From Pipra filicauda (Eukaryota > Chordata > Aves > Passeriformes > Pipridae), in contig NW_024104349.1 in assembly GCF_003945595.2 (NCBI RefSeq), forward strand, positions 372,001 through 436,000: a stretch of 64,000 bases of DNA, in the 5' to 3' direction. The notes beneath the pieces are model-generated. The model worked only from the letters and a program-made list of their open reading frames with translations, did not search any database and was not told where the DNA came from. This document shows, piece after piece, positions 35,899 to 48,000 of the stretch (the first letter of the stretch is position 1; the number at the start of each line of letters is the position of its first letter). The position numbers and the translations under genes were made by a program.

Positions 35899-36460
35899 TT
35901 GAGTTCAGAAGTTCTATTTCTGGAGAAAGCTAAGGAAGTAGCCAAGGATTCATGTGGATGACAGAAAGGACAATAACTAAGATAAAAAGCAATCCGAAGG
36001 CCTAACTTTGGGGTACTAATGTGCCTTGGGAACTGATGGTGGTGGAAAGTATAAGTCAGTCTAGTTTTGTCTCATGCAGGGTGTTCTGTTTTCCCATCAA
36101 GCTGCTCTCAGCACCAGGATCCTGTGAAAGCAAAGAGCTGTTGTAGCCCACAATTCATTCTTGCCTCTCCCTGCTGTGATAAATAGCAGCCCAGAGTGCC
36201 CTCCTTTTATAAATAACACCCAGCTTAGGTAGAGGCTGCAGTGGAGCAATTTCCACTCTCTTCAGATGTCCTCCTCCACCAGACTTCTCTCAGCAAACAG
36301 GTGTTTCTCAGATCAGGGATGGATGGATGGATGGACAGATACACCAGGAGGTCTGATCCTCCTTTCCTGATCTGTCAAAAGCTACTACTGACATATGTCT
36401 AATGGGAAACAATCAGGAAAAAAAGCCAAATAAACATGAGGTGGGAGAAGAGAAAAAAAA
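35899..36460. other. Unique spacer between two CR1 fragments
   Basis: No gene recognised. Contains a short (GGAT)n run. Confidence 0.5.
36317..36335 (+). repeat. (GGAT)4 microsatellite
   Basis: Four and a half units of GGAT; short but perfect. Confidence 0.85.
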
Positions 36461-36842
36461 ATAGAATCATATAATAATTGAGGTTGGAAAAGACCCTTAA
36501 GATCTTCAAGTCCAGCCATTCCCTCAGCAGTGCCAAGGCCACCACCAACTCATGGCCCCAAGTGCCGCATCCACATGGCTTTTAAATTCCTTCAGGAATG
36601 GGGACCCCACCACTGCCCTGGGCAGTCTGTGCCAGGGCTGGACAGCCCTTTCCACAGAGAATTTTTTCCCAATATCCAACCTAAACCTCCCCTGGTGCAA
36701 TCTGAGGCTGTTCCTCTTGTCAAGTAACAGCTTGTTATTTGTGAGAAGAGACTGAACCCCACCTGTATACAACCTCCCTTCAGGCAGTTATAGAAAGTGA
36801 GAAGGTCTTTCCTCAGGCTTCTTTTCTGCAGGCTAAACCCCA
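36461..36842 (-). mobile_element. CR1 LINE 3' fragment, divergent older type
   Basis: This copy follows a different CR1 subfamily: atagaatcatataataattg, aggttggaaaagacccttaa, gatcttcaagtccagcc, actgccctgggcagtctgtg, cagccctttccacagagaa, ccaatatccaacctaaacc, ctgaggctgttcctcttgtc, tttcctcaggcttcttttct and caggctaaacccc. About 380 bp are retained. The plain ATAGAATCAT tail is partly decayed (ataataattg), which fits an older insertion than the 12.5/14.3 kb pair. Confidence 0.92.
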
Positions 36843-39800
36843 TAAATCCAAGTGCTTTGCAGAACTGAAAAGGTTTTCAGCCACACTGCTTTATTTCAAT
36901 GACTTTCCCAAGAAAGGTTTGAAGCAAAGCATGGGGATGATGCCCATGGCATCATTTCATAACGGATTTCAGCACGGAATTTTTAATGTACCACTCGTTG
37001 CTGTACAGTCAGGGCCTCTTTCTCTCTGGAGGTCTCATCCTGCCTGTGAAACACTTCAGCTTTTCTCACCAGCTGGAGGCAATGCGTGTTCATACTGCCA
37101 TAGGCCCCAGACCATCTAAACCTTTCGCTTTGGAGCAACGTCCTGCAGGAACACGGCCAGCCCAGAGGAGACTGTGAGAAATTCTGTCCTCTGGAGACTC
37201 CTGTTTATTTTAAGCAAAACAGCTAGTTTACATGTTGGCCTTTTAAGCAAAATACTCCGGTTCATTCTGCCTTGGATTTAGTTATGTAACCAAATCGCTA
37301 TGTTTTTTAAATAATCTAAATGGAATTTGCAATGCCACCTCCCAAGGGAAAGGGCCCAACTCTGATCTTACAGCAAATGCCTTCATGCAGGTGAGGCTTC
37401 ACCAACTCCAGTGCCCTTCTGCTTGAGGAGTGCTTTATTTATGTCTGCCTTGCACCCAGGACATCTGAGGCACAGAGGAATGGAAGGGAAGAGGTCGAAA
37501 GCACGGAGCAAAAGAACATCAGAACCAGGGCCTGCTGCAACACTCCTGAGTTCACTGGCATTGCCTCATGCCATGGCAAGGTGTTGGGAATGATCCAAGG
37601 TGACCTGAAAGCTGCTGATCTCTGGCAGTGTGACATTCCCAGCAGATGGTGGACTCAGCCTTTGAATGACCCAAGTGTCCCTGAGTCCTGGCCCATGTTT
37701 TCTGCCTTCCATGCCAGTGCTAGACCCTGTTCCTAGGCTGTACCTCCTGGCAGAAGGTGTCCTCTGGCTTGAAAATGAGCCTTGTCTAGTTTAAACCCCT
37801 AATTATGGAAGGTGTGTGTATTGGGGCTGAGACATCCTGTGGAGAAGGGGTTGGAGGTTGGTGTCAGGAGTCCTTGGCTACTACTTTGGGGCTGAAATGC
37901 ACAACTGGTTCTGAGTCTTCTTCACGTACCATCTACTAAAGTCACTCTTCTGATCAAAGGGCATTATTTTGGTTACTACAGGACACCAATATCATATTTG
38001 TCTTCCTCTGTACTTTCTGCCAGCCCACACCAAGGTCTGCTGTCACAATTGCCACTGTCTGGGTAAAACCAGAACACAGAATTTCTGGAAAACTTGCTTT
38101 TGTGCGATTTCCAGCCCAAATTAATGAGTTGTGGAGAAACACGGCCTTTGATGTATGCACAAACACCATCCAGCTCCCAGCCATCTTGAACTCAAAGAAC
38201 TCCTAATCCTCAGTCCCTTCCCTGCAATTAGAGCAAGGACAGTTGGTGCTCTCCACACACCATATGACCAGTAATGCCATGTTTTGGCTCGGAAGCATCT
38301 GTGCTCCAGCAAGGAGCTGCAGTGTAAGTCAGAAGTCCAGCCTGAGCCATGTGTGGTTAGCGGCAGCTCTGGATTTCTGCAGTGCCTATTTATACAGATT
38401 GGATTGACTTTGAATTCTACAGCTTAATTTCTTTTCTGCCACAGTATCATGCAGAGGAGCAAAGCCCTGATCTTTTAACTGATCCTTATACTGTCAGTGC
38501 AAGATCCAAGGCTAAATTTCTTATAGATATGTATGAATCCTGACATGGCAGATGGCTCTATCCTGGGTTGAATTATGGAGCATATTGTAACATAAATCGT
38601 TCCTTGATAGACCTTAATTATACCACAGGAGGGAGCCTGTATGGTTTAGCCTGAAAACAGGCTCCTAACCAACTTCTAGTCTCCCAAAATTATTAAACAC
38701 CAATTAATGCCACCATAGAAGCTGATCAACTTATGTGGCTTGCATATAAAGAGGGAATAAATATAAAATTTTGGGGTGGAAAACAAGGAACAAGAATGTC
38801 ATGGATCAGTTCATTTTTGGATGACATGGTGGGGTTCTTTGCCCCATCCCCTGGGAGCCACAATACATTGACTTCAGCAAGATGAACACTGCTGCAAACC
38901 TTCTCTCCCCTCCACCTGCCCCCTTCCCTCTCACTCCTCTCTCCCCACCTTCCTCTCATGCAGGGACAGAAGGTGTTTGGCAGGTAAAAGTGGGGGTGTC
39001 CTCTGCAGCCAACACCCAGTGGTCACCTTGGTCTTCCTCCTTCCAGGTTGTCTGCAAGACCAGGGCATGCCTAAAGCAGCTCAATCCCTCTGTCCTTGCT
39101 CCCAGACCCATCACTGTGGCTGAGGACTCAGGGAACGGAGGATTTGGGGTGACCCCAACAGAGCCTGGCTCTGTAACAGGCCTGGCATCTCCTGTCCTCC
39201 TCATGGCTCAGCTCACCACCCGGGCCCGTGCTTCCCTCGCCTTGCCTGGCCGTGTTCTCAAGGCCAGTGTGCTTTGGCTGCCTCTCTCTGAGCTCTCTGG
39301 TTCTCAACCCGGAGTTATTTCAGGCAGCACTACACAGTTTCCCTTCCAAGGGCTTATGAAACGCTCTTCTGGGACTCTTCACCTGACTCATTGTTTCCTC
39401 TGCCACCCCACGCTGGGAAGCACCGCCTTGCCGATGACTTCTTTGGGAAGCTCCTGAGGAGAAGAGAGCAAGGGTTGCCAGGCAGAGTCTTTAACCCCTG
39501 GGTTTATCTCCGTGGGCTCAGAAGAGAGGGGATTTTTCTGCTTTTCCTTTTCTTTCCGTCAATCCCTCTCAAAGTTCCCTCAAAGAGGTTTGCTTTCACT
39601 GAGCCGACACCGGGACACACAGTTTGGACATCTCAGAGGCCAGGCTGAAGTGCTACAACACAGACCACTCCATACTTAGCGGGACACGCCAAAATTGCTG
39701 AATTCCGTATAACCACACCCATCATCAAAGGCCCGTCCGCTCCCATTTCATCCGCTCAATTACAAACCACAGAGCGACTTTGTTTCAGTCAATGGCAAAC

Positions 39801-41239
39801 AGTCGGACATGGAAGCCACCCACCTTCAAAGCCCTTCTGTTTGGTTGTTTGTTTGTTTGTTTGCCATCTCACTCGGGCCGGCTCTTCCCGCCACCTTCTC
39901 TCTCCTTGTGTCAGAGGGGCCGCTTATAAATGCGAAAACACTTTTCATTTCCAGTCTTCTTCCTGCAATTTGTGCCTCATGGTTTCAGCTGGAAGCAGGG
40001 AAATGGCTGTTTGGTGCAGGCAGAATTAACCCTTTTTCTTCCTTGTGGTTTCCCCACCACTCCACCCCCACACACTCTTTTTATTTTAAGAAGTTGGTTT
40101 TTTTTTCCCCCTGAAACTCTCAAATTATTTCTCAGCTTTGAGGCCAGTGATTTCAGAGTAGGAACAAGTACGGTCCCAAATCTGCAAACTCTTTTCTAAC
40201 ATATCTTTCTTCCTTCTCCGTTGCTCCTCTTCTTAAAAATTACAGCATCTCTGATAAAGAGAACAACAAATTCTTCTGCTGAGAGGCAGACAGGGACCCA
40301 TCTATATTAATAAACACAGGCCTCACACAGATGTCTTATGACCTCCATCTACATGCTTTTAGCCCAGATTCTTACAGGAACAAGGCCCTGTTTGATCAGA
40401 TTACGTGTCCATCTGCCCATCACTCCTCACCAATTACTGTGGAATTCCCTGCCCTTTTCTGGTTGGGTTTGATGAGATCTTCAAGATGTTAAGTTCCTAC
40501 AAGGTCAGTGAAAAAATAAAAGGCCAGAGAGAAAAGTTGAAGCAGGAGATCAACTCTTATGAAACATCATCAAATCCACATGGGCACTCACATTCAAATC
40601 ACAAAGCCATAGGAAACTGAGACTTATTAATCCCATTGCTGATGGAACAGCTCAGATTTTCTTTCTGTTTCTGTTTTTGTTTGTCTGCTTGTTTGTACAT
40701 TTGCTAGAACAAATAACTCACTCTTGTGGAGCGCTACAAACTTCACAGATCCAACCCAAACACAGTTCTGGCTACAAACACTCAGCAATTTGGGAGTCTT
40801 CCATGCAGACCCACATCCAAACCATCCCAGCTGAGATCCATAAGGAGTAACATGGGCAAGGAAAAACTTGTCTGAGTCTGCTCTGACCTTTGATGTCATT
40901 CCTCTACGGGGAACCCAGCTATACCCTGATCCTAGTTTTCCGGTAGATCCCACGGATCTGATAGTACAGCACAGATGAATCCACACACTGGATATCAAGT
41001 CCGGTTTTGGGCATCCCCTCAGGCCTTGAAGCTCAAGGTGTTCACATCCAACATCAAGAGCAAAGCCCTCATTTGAAGATGGCACAGCACTGGGACAGGT
41101 CACTCAGGATGTGGAGACAGTCTCCATCCTTGGAGGCTTTCAAGAGAGCTAAAGTCAGCTCTGATCAGGTCCCATTCCAAGCAGAATCTACAGACCTGCA
41201 GAGAACCCTTCCCACCAATATGTGATTCTGGAAACACAA
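36843..41239. other. Unique non-coding stretch, no gene seen
   Basis: No recognised gene. The segment 39,590-39,800 has several CpGs and exact words such as AACCACAG (RUNX-like) and CTTTGTTT (SOX-like), so it could be regulatory. A T/G-rich patch lies at about 40,660-40,698. Open frames have no recognisable domain. Confidence 0.45.
39838..39863 (+). repeat. (TTTG)n microsatellite
   Basis: About five TTTG units following TTGG. Confidence 0.85.
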
Positions 41240-41322
41240 TTTCTTTTCTTTCTTTTTTGTTGTTGTTGGAGGTGGTGGTGTGTTTTGTTTTTGTATTTGT
41301 TTTGGTTTTGCTTTCCTTTTTA
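41240..41322 (+). repeat. T-rich and TG low-complexity tract
   Basis: TTTC-type runs, (TTG)n, a GGAGGTGGTGGTG core, then TTTTG words. No flanking element recognised. Confidence 0.85.
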
Positions 41323-44300
41323 TCACACTTCCCTTGGATGGATTGGCTCAGTAAAACACACTCCTCTCCCTGGAAATGCTCTTATTCTGTGACTGTTTTT
41401 TTCAGATTATAAAATACCTGTTCCTTGGACAAAGAAGACACCAGAGACCAATCTTCTGCCTGCCCTTGCTTGGCACAATAGTGAAGAATATCACTGGGGT
41501 TTTTTCTGTTCTTCACCCTGTTCTCCCTGAGTGTTTTCACAGCTTCATTTGTGTGTGCTTGGAGCTCACAGTACCACAACTTGGGGCAATCAAGAGCTGA
41601 GTGCATCACCCATGTTAACTCCCATGAATTACTAGTTTGAGATAAATTACAGGGCTGATGGAACTCCTACTACTTTCCCTGTCACAGGCTGGTCCTTAGC
41701 ACTGAATTTGAAGCAGAGGAAAGGGGCCAAAATCATCTGTTAGCTCCGAAGAGCATTTTCAGCTCATTAATCTAACTTTTCACAGGCCAGCTCCTGTCCC
41801 ATCTTTGAATCACGAGACCATGTGCCACACAAATCTTCATGCTTAATACAGTGAAACCTTCAAAAGTGAAAAGAGCCACAGGCAAAATACCCAAAAGTGC
41901 CCATGAAGATGAGTTTCCTTTTCTTTTTAATGTGGCACCAAAAGTAGGAGCGTGGAAACTATGGATACCCCACTGAGCACATCCCTGTCCATCAGTGCCC
42001 AGCCTTGGACAACCTGTCCTTAACCCCATCTTGGAAAAGTCTTCCCACATCGACAGGTCAAGAAATAATAAAGTTGTGGCTGATTCAAAGAGTACCTTAG
42101 AGACAACAGAAACAGCTGAGGCAAGCCCACAACTCTGCTCACCATGTGGATGCAAAGGCCTTCAGCTCTGATGAAAAATCATCATGTTTTTTGCTTTTAC
42201 ATAACAAAATAATAGCCCCACCTATGGGCACTTACTCTGCACATAGTCCTGATTTGTGAGGCAGATAGACAATAAATTTAAAGTTAGAAATGGCTAAATA
42301 TTCTCAGATTCAGAATATAAATTTCATTTAAAGTCAGTTTGCGATTGCTAAAGACTCAGATTCATTAACTAGCTTGTCTGAATACTGTCATGAAAACCTA
42401 AGCTTTATTGAGTGCTAAAAGCCTTAAAAAAGATGGGAACATATGAAAATAAGAGGATAAATTCCCTGCCACCACCACCACTCCAAGTGCAAAAGAGAAC
42501 CAAACCATAACAATGGACTCATTACAAATGCTCCATCATTTTGCAATAACCAAACACTTAAAATGTTCTTGGTAGCTGCTCTGAGGATGCCATTTTTTTC
42601 ATTATGAGTCTTACTTAGTACATAATTTATAGCTGGCAGGACAGGGAAAATCCTACAGTGTGAATGCCCTGCGAGACTGCTGTAATTACACCAGGGCTGT
42701 GGTTATGGGCCTCGTGGAACTGATACTTCTTTTGAGTTGTGGAGATGATAAGATCAAATCCAACACCGTGTACCTCAGTGGAAAGGTTTGTGGCTGTAAC
42801 AGTAGCTGCCAGCTGCTTTCCTGGTCATCTGCTCTCCCTCCAGGAGCCTGTGGATAGAGGGATGTTTGCAGAAATGAGGGCTGACGGCTCAAAGCCCACC
42901 TGTCAGGGCAGTTTGTTGGGAGTGCAGACATCTGTAGGATGTGTCTCTCAATATCAAGGACATTGCAGGAAATGTTGTGCGAGATAACTAATTTTGTGGG
43001 GAGGGTGGGCTTCAGTGCCACGGCCCTTTTGTGGTACCCAGCAAGTCCATCCACTGCCCAGCTACTACATCCCATCTCCATGGACACAGAGGATCTCCCA
43101 GGGCACAGCATTGTCTCAACACAAATCCACTTTTTCCCAAGTCTCTCATCCCCATAAACATCAACCAGTTAGAGCCTGGCCTCACTGGAAATAGTAATAC
43201 AGCGCAAGCAATTCAAAGGAAGGGGCAGATGGGATAAAACCAAGGAAAACATCCAGATGTTTCTTTTCCGTCACTTTTGGTTTGTGCTCTGTTTTCTCCA
43301 GTAAGTCACTAAAACACTTTGATGTGAAAATTTTATATTGGTGATGGCTCTGTATCAGCCAAGTCACCAGACAGTAATCCCTTGGTGTTGATGTTCACTG
43401 GCTTTGTCATCTTCTTAGGACAAAGGAAAAAAAGACCTAAAACTGTTCTCTACCAAAAATAACTTTAGAAAATAAATATTTTGGCCCCATCTTGCAAAAA
43501 GTCAGTGTGACATTTAGAGGGAGCTAAGAAAAGGAGTCTTTCCTGCCTTAGGAAGAAACTTAGCTTAACTTGGGTCCTGTTAACTTCGTCATACTATTAC
43601 TTGGGCACTGTTTGGTATTAGTCACTAGCTGCTCCCTCTCAGCTTTATCCAATTTAATTTCAAATATAGTGCAAACAGATGCCTTTATGTTTCATTTTTA
43701 AATCATTTATTGTTCTACATGTAGCAAAGAAGCTTAAAAAAGAATGTGAAAGAATTGCCAGAAAGGTTTTTTGGGTTTTTTTTTAAAGATATATATATAT
43801 AATTGCAGTTGTGGTTACTGTGGTTTCTTTTGGGTGGATCAGAAAAAAATCAAGTCTTCCTTCCTCGGGGATATAAGGGGAAAAAAAAAATAAAAGATGG
43901 AGAGGAAAACTCATTCCCATGTCTAGTGCTTTTTATCAGTAATGGAATGAAGCAATCAGGTTTAAGGGCTTGTCTAGACGGAGGACTCTGGCACTGGTGT
44001 AGCTCCTGTTGTGTAGAAAAGTCTGTGCAAGTCCCAAACACTGCTCACAGCAGCTACAGAAGCCACAGGGATGCAAAGCCACCACAAAAAGTGAGGCAGC
44101 TCCAGGTCCTGCACAGTCCCATCTTGGGCACGGAAGGAAATGCAGCTTGTTTGTACAGGGGACAGCCAAACAAAAGTTGATAAATTGCTTTTTTTTTTTT
44201 ATAATTTATGGAAGTGCTCCAAAGCATTACCAGCACAACAGAGATTTTGATCAATTAAAGTGTTTTAACAGCGTGCTTCTTCTGGAGGAGGTGGGGCTGT

Positions 44301-44381
44301 AAATGAAGAAACATGAAGAATTGCTGAGTCCAGTCAGTAAGTCCAGGTTTTAAAAGAGGTTTTTTTTAATGGAAAACTTAA
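41323..44381. other. Unique non-coding stretch, no gene seen
   Basis: Contains an ATG frame of 74 codons at 41,376-41,600 that crosses an acceptor-like tgtttttttcag (ending 41,405), and a 14-bp AT run at 43,789-43,802. Nothing recognised. Confidence 0.45.
43789..43802. repeat. (AT)n dinucleotide run
   Basis: About seven AT units in AT-rich surroundings. Confidence 0.8.
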
Positions 44382-44640
44382 CATGGTTTCAAACTGACAG
44401 AGGGCAGGATTAGATTACATAAGGAAGAAATTCTAGGCTGTGAGGATGGTGAGGCCCTGGCACAGATTGCCCAGAGAAGCTGTGGCTGGAAGTGTTCACA
44501 CTCCTGTAAGTGTTCCAGACCAGGTTGGATGGGGCTTGGAGCAACCTGGTCTAGTGGAAGGTGTCCCTGCCCATGGCAGGGGCTGGAACCAGATGGTTTT
44601 AAGGTCCTTTCCAACCCAAACCAATCTGTGATTCTGTGAA
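44382..44640 (+). mobile_element. CR1 LINE 3' fragment
   Basis: Sense copy beginning at the atggtttcaaactgacagag position, then aggaagaaattctaggctgt, gtgaggccctggcacagatt, ggttggatggggcttggag, tctagtggaaggtgtccctg, cttttccaacccaaaccaat style wording and a gattctgtga tail. It has an unusual local change: after gaagctgtggctg the usual ccccatccctgga is replaced by gaagtgttcacactcctg, a small internal rearrangement. Confidence 0.94.
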
Positions 44641-44910
44641 AAACAGATGAACAAATATTCTTTGAAAAATTTTCTGAGATGCACAATAATAGAGGGATAT
44701 CTTGGTTTTACCGCTCTGTTTATCAACAAAACTTGAAGCACGAGACAAACCACTCTCTGTCATTATCCCCATTTTATTGGCAGGGACACTGTGTGACTTT
44801 CCAAAGGCCTGGTAACAGCTCATGGCAACATCAGCGAGAAAGAGAACATCTCTTGAACTCCTTTCCACATCCAGTCCCATTGGCAGGGCATCCTGCACCT
44901 GGGAACACGA
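44641..44910. other. Short spacer with a MIR-like patch
   Basis: Unique spacer between two same-strand CR1 fragments. The words ccccattttattggcaggga and gtgactttccaaaggcctgg (about 44,768-44,812) vaguely follow a reverse-complement MIR layout, too weakly for a call. Confidence 0.3.
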
Positions 44911-45002
44911 GTTGGTGCTGGGCTTGGCATTACTGGGATAACGGTTGGACTTGATGATCTTAGAGGGCTTTTCCAACCTTGATGATTCGAAGATTCCATG
45001 AT
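44911..45002 (+). mobile_element. CR1 3' tip of a third subfamily
   Basis: Only the last 90 bp or so: gttggtgctgggcttggcat, cggttggacttgatgatctt, agagggcttttccaacc, and a tail gatgattcgaagattccatg. The phrase ggttggacttgatgatcttagag is typical of a CR1 type distinct from the neighbour at 44,382, so these are two separate insertions. Confidence 0.88.
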
Positions 45003-48000
45003 TTGCACATCTGGGAGAGGTTAAACCTGGTTGGGTTAATTTAGCAGTCTGTTTTCTGCAGAAATGGAGGGAAGCTGTGTTCACATACCTCCAGTGTGAT
45101 GTTCCCTTTAGTGGCTGTGATGGGACAGTTTGGAACACTGGCAAGTCCTGGAGAGCCCTAAATCCTACCCCATATATATAAAAATTATCCAGGAGATGGG
45201 AAGAGCCTGGTTTGTCCATAAACCTGGCAAACCAGGGGGCAAATGCTGCTCTCAGCATCCTTTGCATGACTCTGACTGAGCTTCCCGACAGCAACTGAGG
45301 CTGGAAGTCTGTCAACCCCCACAAGTGAGGCTGTGGGACAAAGCACTAAGAAAGAGGCAGGAATAATTTGAATTCCAGGCTCCTGCATCCTGCATTGGGT
45401 TAGTGAAGCTGCCATGAGGCTACAGCCCTCTCCTACAAACCTTCAGGCTTCTTCCCAGCAGGATGGTGATTTCAAGTGGATATGTTGACACCACATGACC
45501 AATCCTTGTCCTCACGATGGGGCAATTCCCAAAGACATCTGTGAGGTATTAATTTTGAGCAGGTAAAGTCCAGTAGCCTCAAAACACACTAAACCCCATC
45601 AAAGTGTTTATCGACCAGGACTGGTAGAGGTCAGAGGAGAAACTAAACCACAGCTCATGTCTGCCCTATATTTCACCACCTTTAATAGGAGAAGGAAAGT
45701 CTCTCTTAAAAAAAACCCCACAGAAACCCCACACATAGAGTCAGAGGGGACATCATGCAAGCACGGATATCAAAATATTGGATCACAGGAAATAGCCAGC
45801 TGGCCAACACTGTCCTGGAAAGGCTAATATTTGCATAATACTAAAAAGCATTTTGCCTTTCGGATCCTTCCATGAGAAAAGGCTGAAATATTTGGTGTAC
45901 ACATTTTTCAAGACGAGAACATACCATACATAGTTAAAGTAATGACTAGTGCTCTTAATCCCAGACACAAACGTTTCACTGAAGCTTTTTTTGGTCTGGG
46001 TCATGTGATTTATTTGGTTTTCAGTATCTATATATAAAGCCACTTTTTTTTTTTTTTCTTCCTGGTTCATCCTTACCCGTGTTCTAAAACCTGCATGCTT
46101 CATGAGCTATTTTGGTTTACCACATGGTTTGGCAATTGGTATTTTTTCCTACGATGTGAAAACAAAATTTCGACTTGGCTGTTGGTGGCCATTATCTGAG
46201 ATGCAAATCTTCTCACTGAATTGCCAGGGCTCTGTCGAGTGGCTTATTGCCCCTTCTGGTGGCCAGACATCCCTGTTACTCAGAGACCTTAAATAGGGGT
46301 ATCCCAAACCCCCAAAGTGGGAACTGTTAATCCCTAAGGACCTCCACCTCCTGCATGGACAGTCCTTTGGTCTTTGCTGCCAAAAGCCTTGGTTTTGGGT
46401 AAAAAGCCTCAGGACGAGACAGAGCAGGTCTGAGCCCTGTAGACTCTTGATCTACAGAGCTGCCCACCTTCTGGCCCCAAAGCTTTATTTGCTGTGAATA
46501 AATTAGTACTAAATACATCTTGAGCCACAGTTGCCCAGTCAGAAAACTGCTCTGCTCAGCCACACACATGACATCATCATCAAATTTAGTTGCAGGAAAA
46601 TAAAACCAGGATTACCTGCATTTTTAGCACCAGGAGAGGAGGGGGGAAAGAAAAAGGATGGGGCCTCCTTTGGGGCTCAGTTTTTGGGTTTGTCTCTTTT
46701 TTTTTTTTTATAAATTCTGACCTCCCTTCGTTTTTATTTACAGTTAGAGACACTGCTCAAGGTGAGGGGAGACATTTAATGGAGAACAGAAAGACCTTTT
46801 GGATGGGAACACATTAATTGTGGGCTCCCCAAGCCCTCTCTGAGAGACCACATGCAGTTTTCTCCCATGTGCAGACATATGTGGAGAAAAAAACCTTCAA
46901 TGCTCTAAGCCCCAGGAACCAGTCCAGGATTGCTCTCCATGGGATTTTTGCCTCCATTTGCCCTCCCACCAGCTCAGGGACCCCTTGGAAGCATCCCCGG
47001 TGTGCCCCAGCTCCCCGCAGGAGGCAGAGGATGCGTTTGCTGGGACACAGTTTGGTGCACTTTGGTGGGGCAGAGCTTTCTGCTTGGAGAAATTCACCTC
47101 AATATTGTTTGCCTGACTTGGTTAGAGTGCAGTTTCTCAGGCTCTGGAGAGGCACATGCACCCGGCCACCAGCTCCCAGAGCTCGCGTGTACTTTCCTGA
47201 GCTCGGCTCAGCTGCCAGCCCCGTTGTTCTGCCCCCCACCAAGTCCCTATTGTTCATGTCCCTTGCTGGTGGCATCTGGCTCAGCCAAACTCCTCCTGAG
47301 CGGGGGCCCAGGCTTGGTGTGTTGTGTTTTTTTTCCAGGAATGGTTCTGAATAATCTTTTTTAAGGGGCCAGTTATAGGAACCGCAGATGGAGTCGATTT
47401 GCAAAAAGAGGGTGTTGGGGTGGAGGGTCAGTAAACCAGGAATTCTGGTGGCATGGCAAGATGGGAGCCTGGAAACTGAGAGTCCAAGGTGCCATATTTG
47501 CTCTGAAAACTTGCAGACAGAACCCTTCTTTTTCAGTTTCTCACGTCTAGCAGGTGTTGCCCCACTGATCACAAGGTGGGGAGAGGTAGTAAAGAGAAAG
47601 AGGAGCCATCAGCCCCCTTTGCTGCCGCTCAGCAAAATTCTTGCATCAGCAAGACCTAAACTTCTCCTTAGGTGCTAGGCTGTACTGGGGCCTCTTTTTG
47701 GGGCGATGTCATTCCCAGAGCAGAGGGAAATGATCTGTCGCTCAGGGCTCCCATCCTGCTGACAAGCACCGCGGCTTGCGGTGCGTCGGAACAGCATGGG
47801 AGCACATTTGTTTCCATCGGGAGCTGCACTGGATCAGCCTTCGGCATCCTGTTTATGTTAAAAACATTGGCTTCCTTTTTTTTTTTTTTAACAGGGAAGC
47901 TGGGAGCACGGTGCAGCTGGGGTTTCTACTGAAGTGTCACCAATCAAGTCACTTTTCAGAAGGGTGATCAGGGAGGTTCCCGAGAGAAGTATCCCTGGTT

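Noticed and set aside
39809..40114. 101-codon ATG frame with a signal-peptide-like start
   Set aside because: The hydrophobic start is produced by the (TTTG)n microsatellite, and the rest shows no family resemblance.
41376..41600. 74-codon ATG frame
   Set aside because: The ATG lies in what looks like a pyrimidine-rich acceptor region and the product is unrecognised; no positive evidence for coding.
45171..45184. TATATATAAA promoter-like word
   Set aside because: No CpG enrichment, initiator or downstream gene signal; such words are common in AT-rich DNA.
44599..45324. Longest open frame of the window, 241 codons on the minus strand
   Set aside because: It begins with TTG and not ATG, and runs antisense through two CR1 fragments (44,382-44,640 and 44,911-45,002). 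The openness is accidental.
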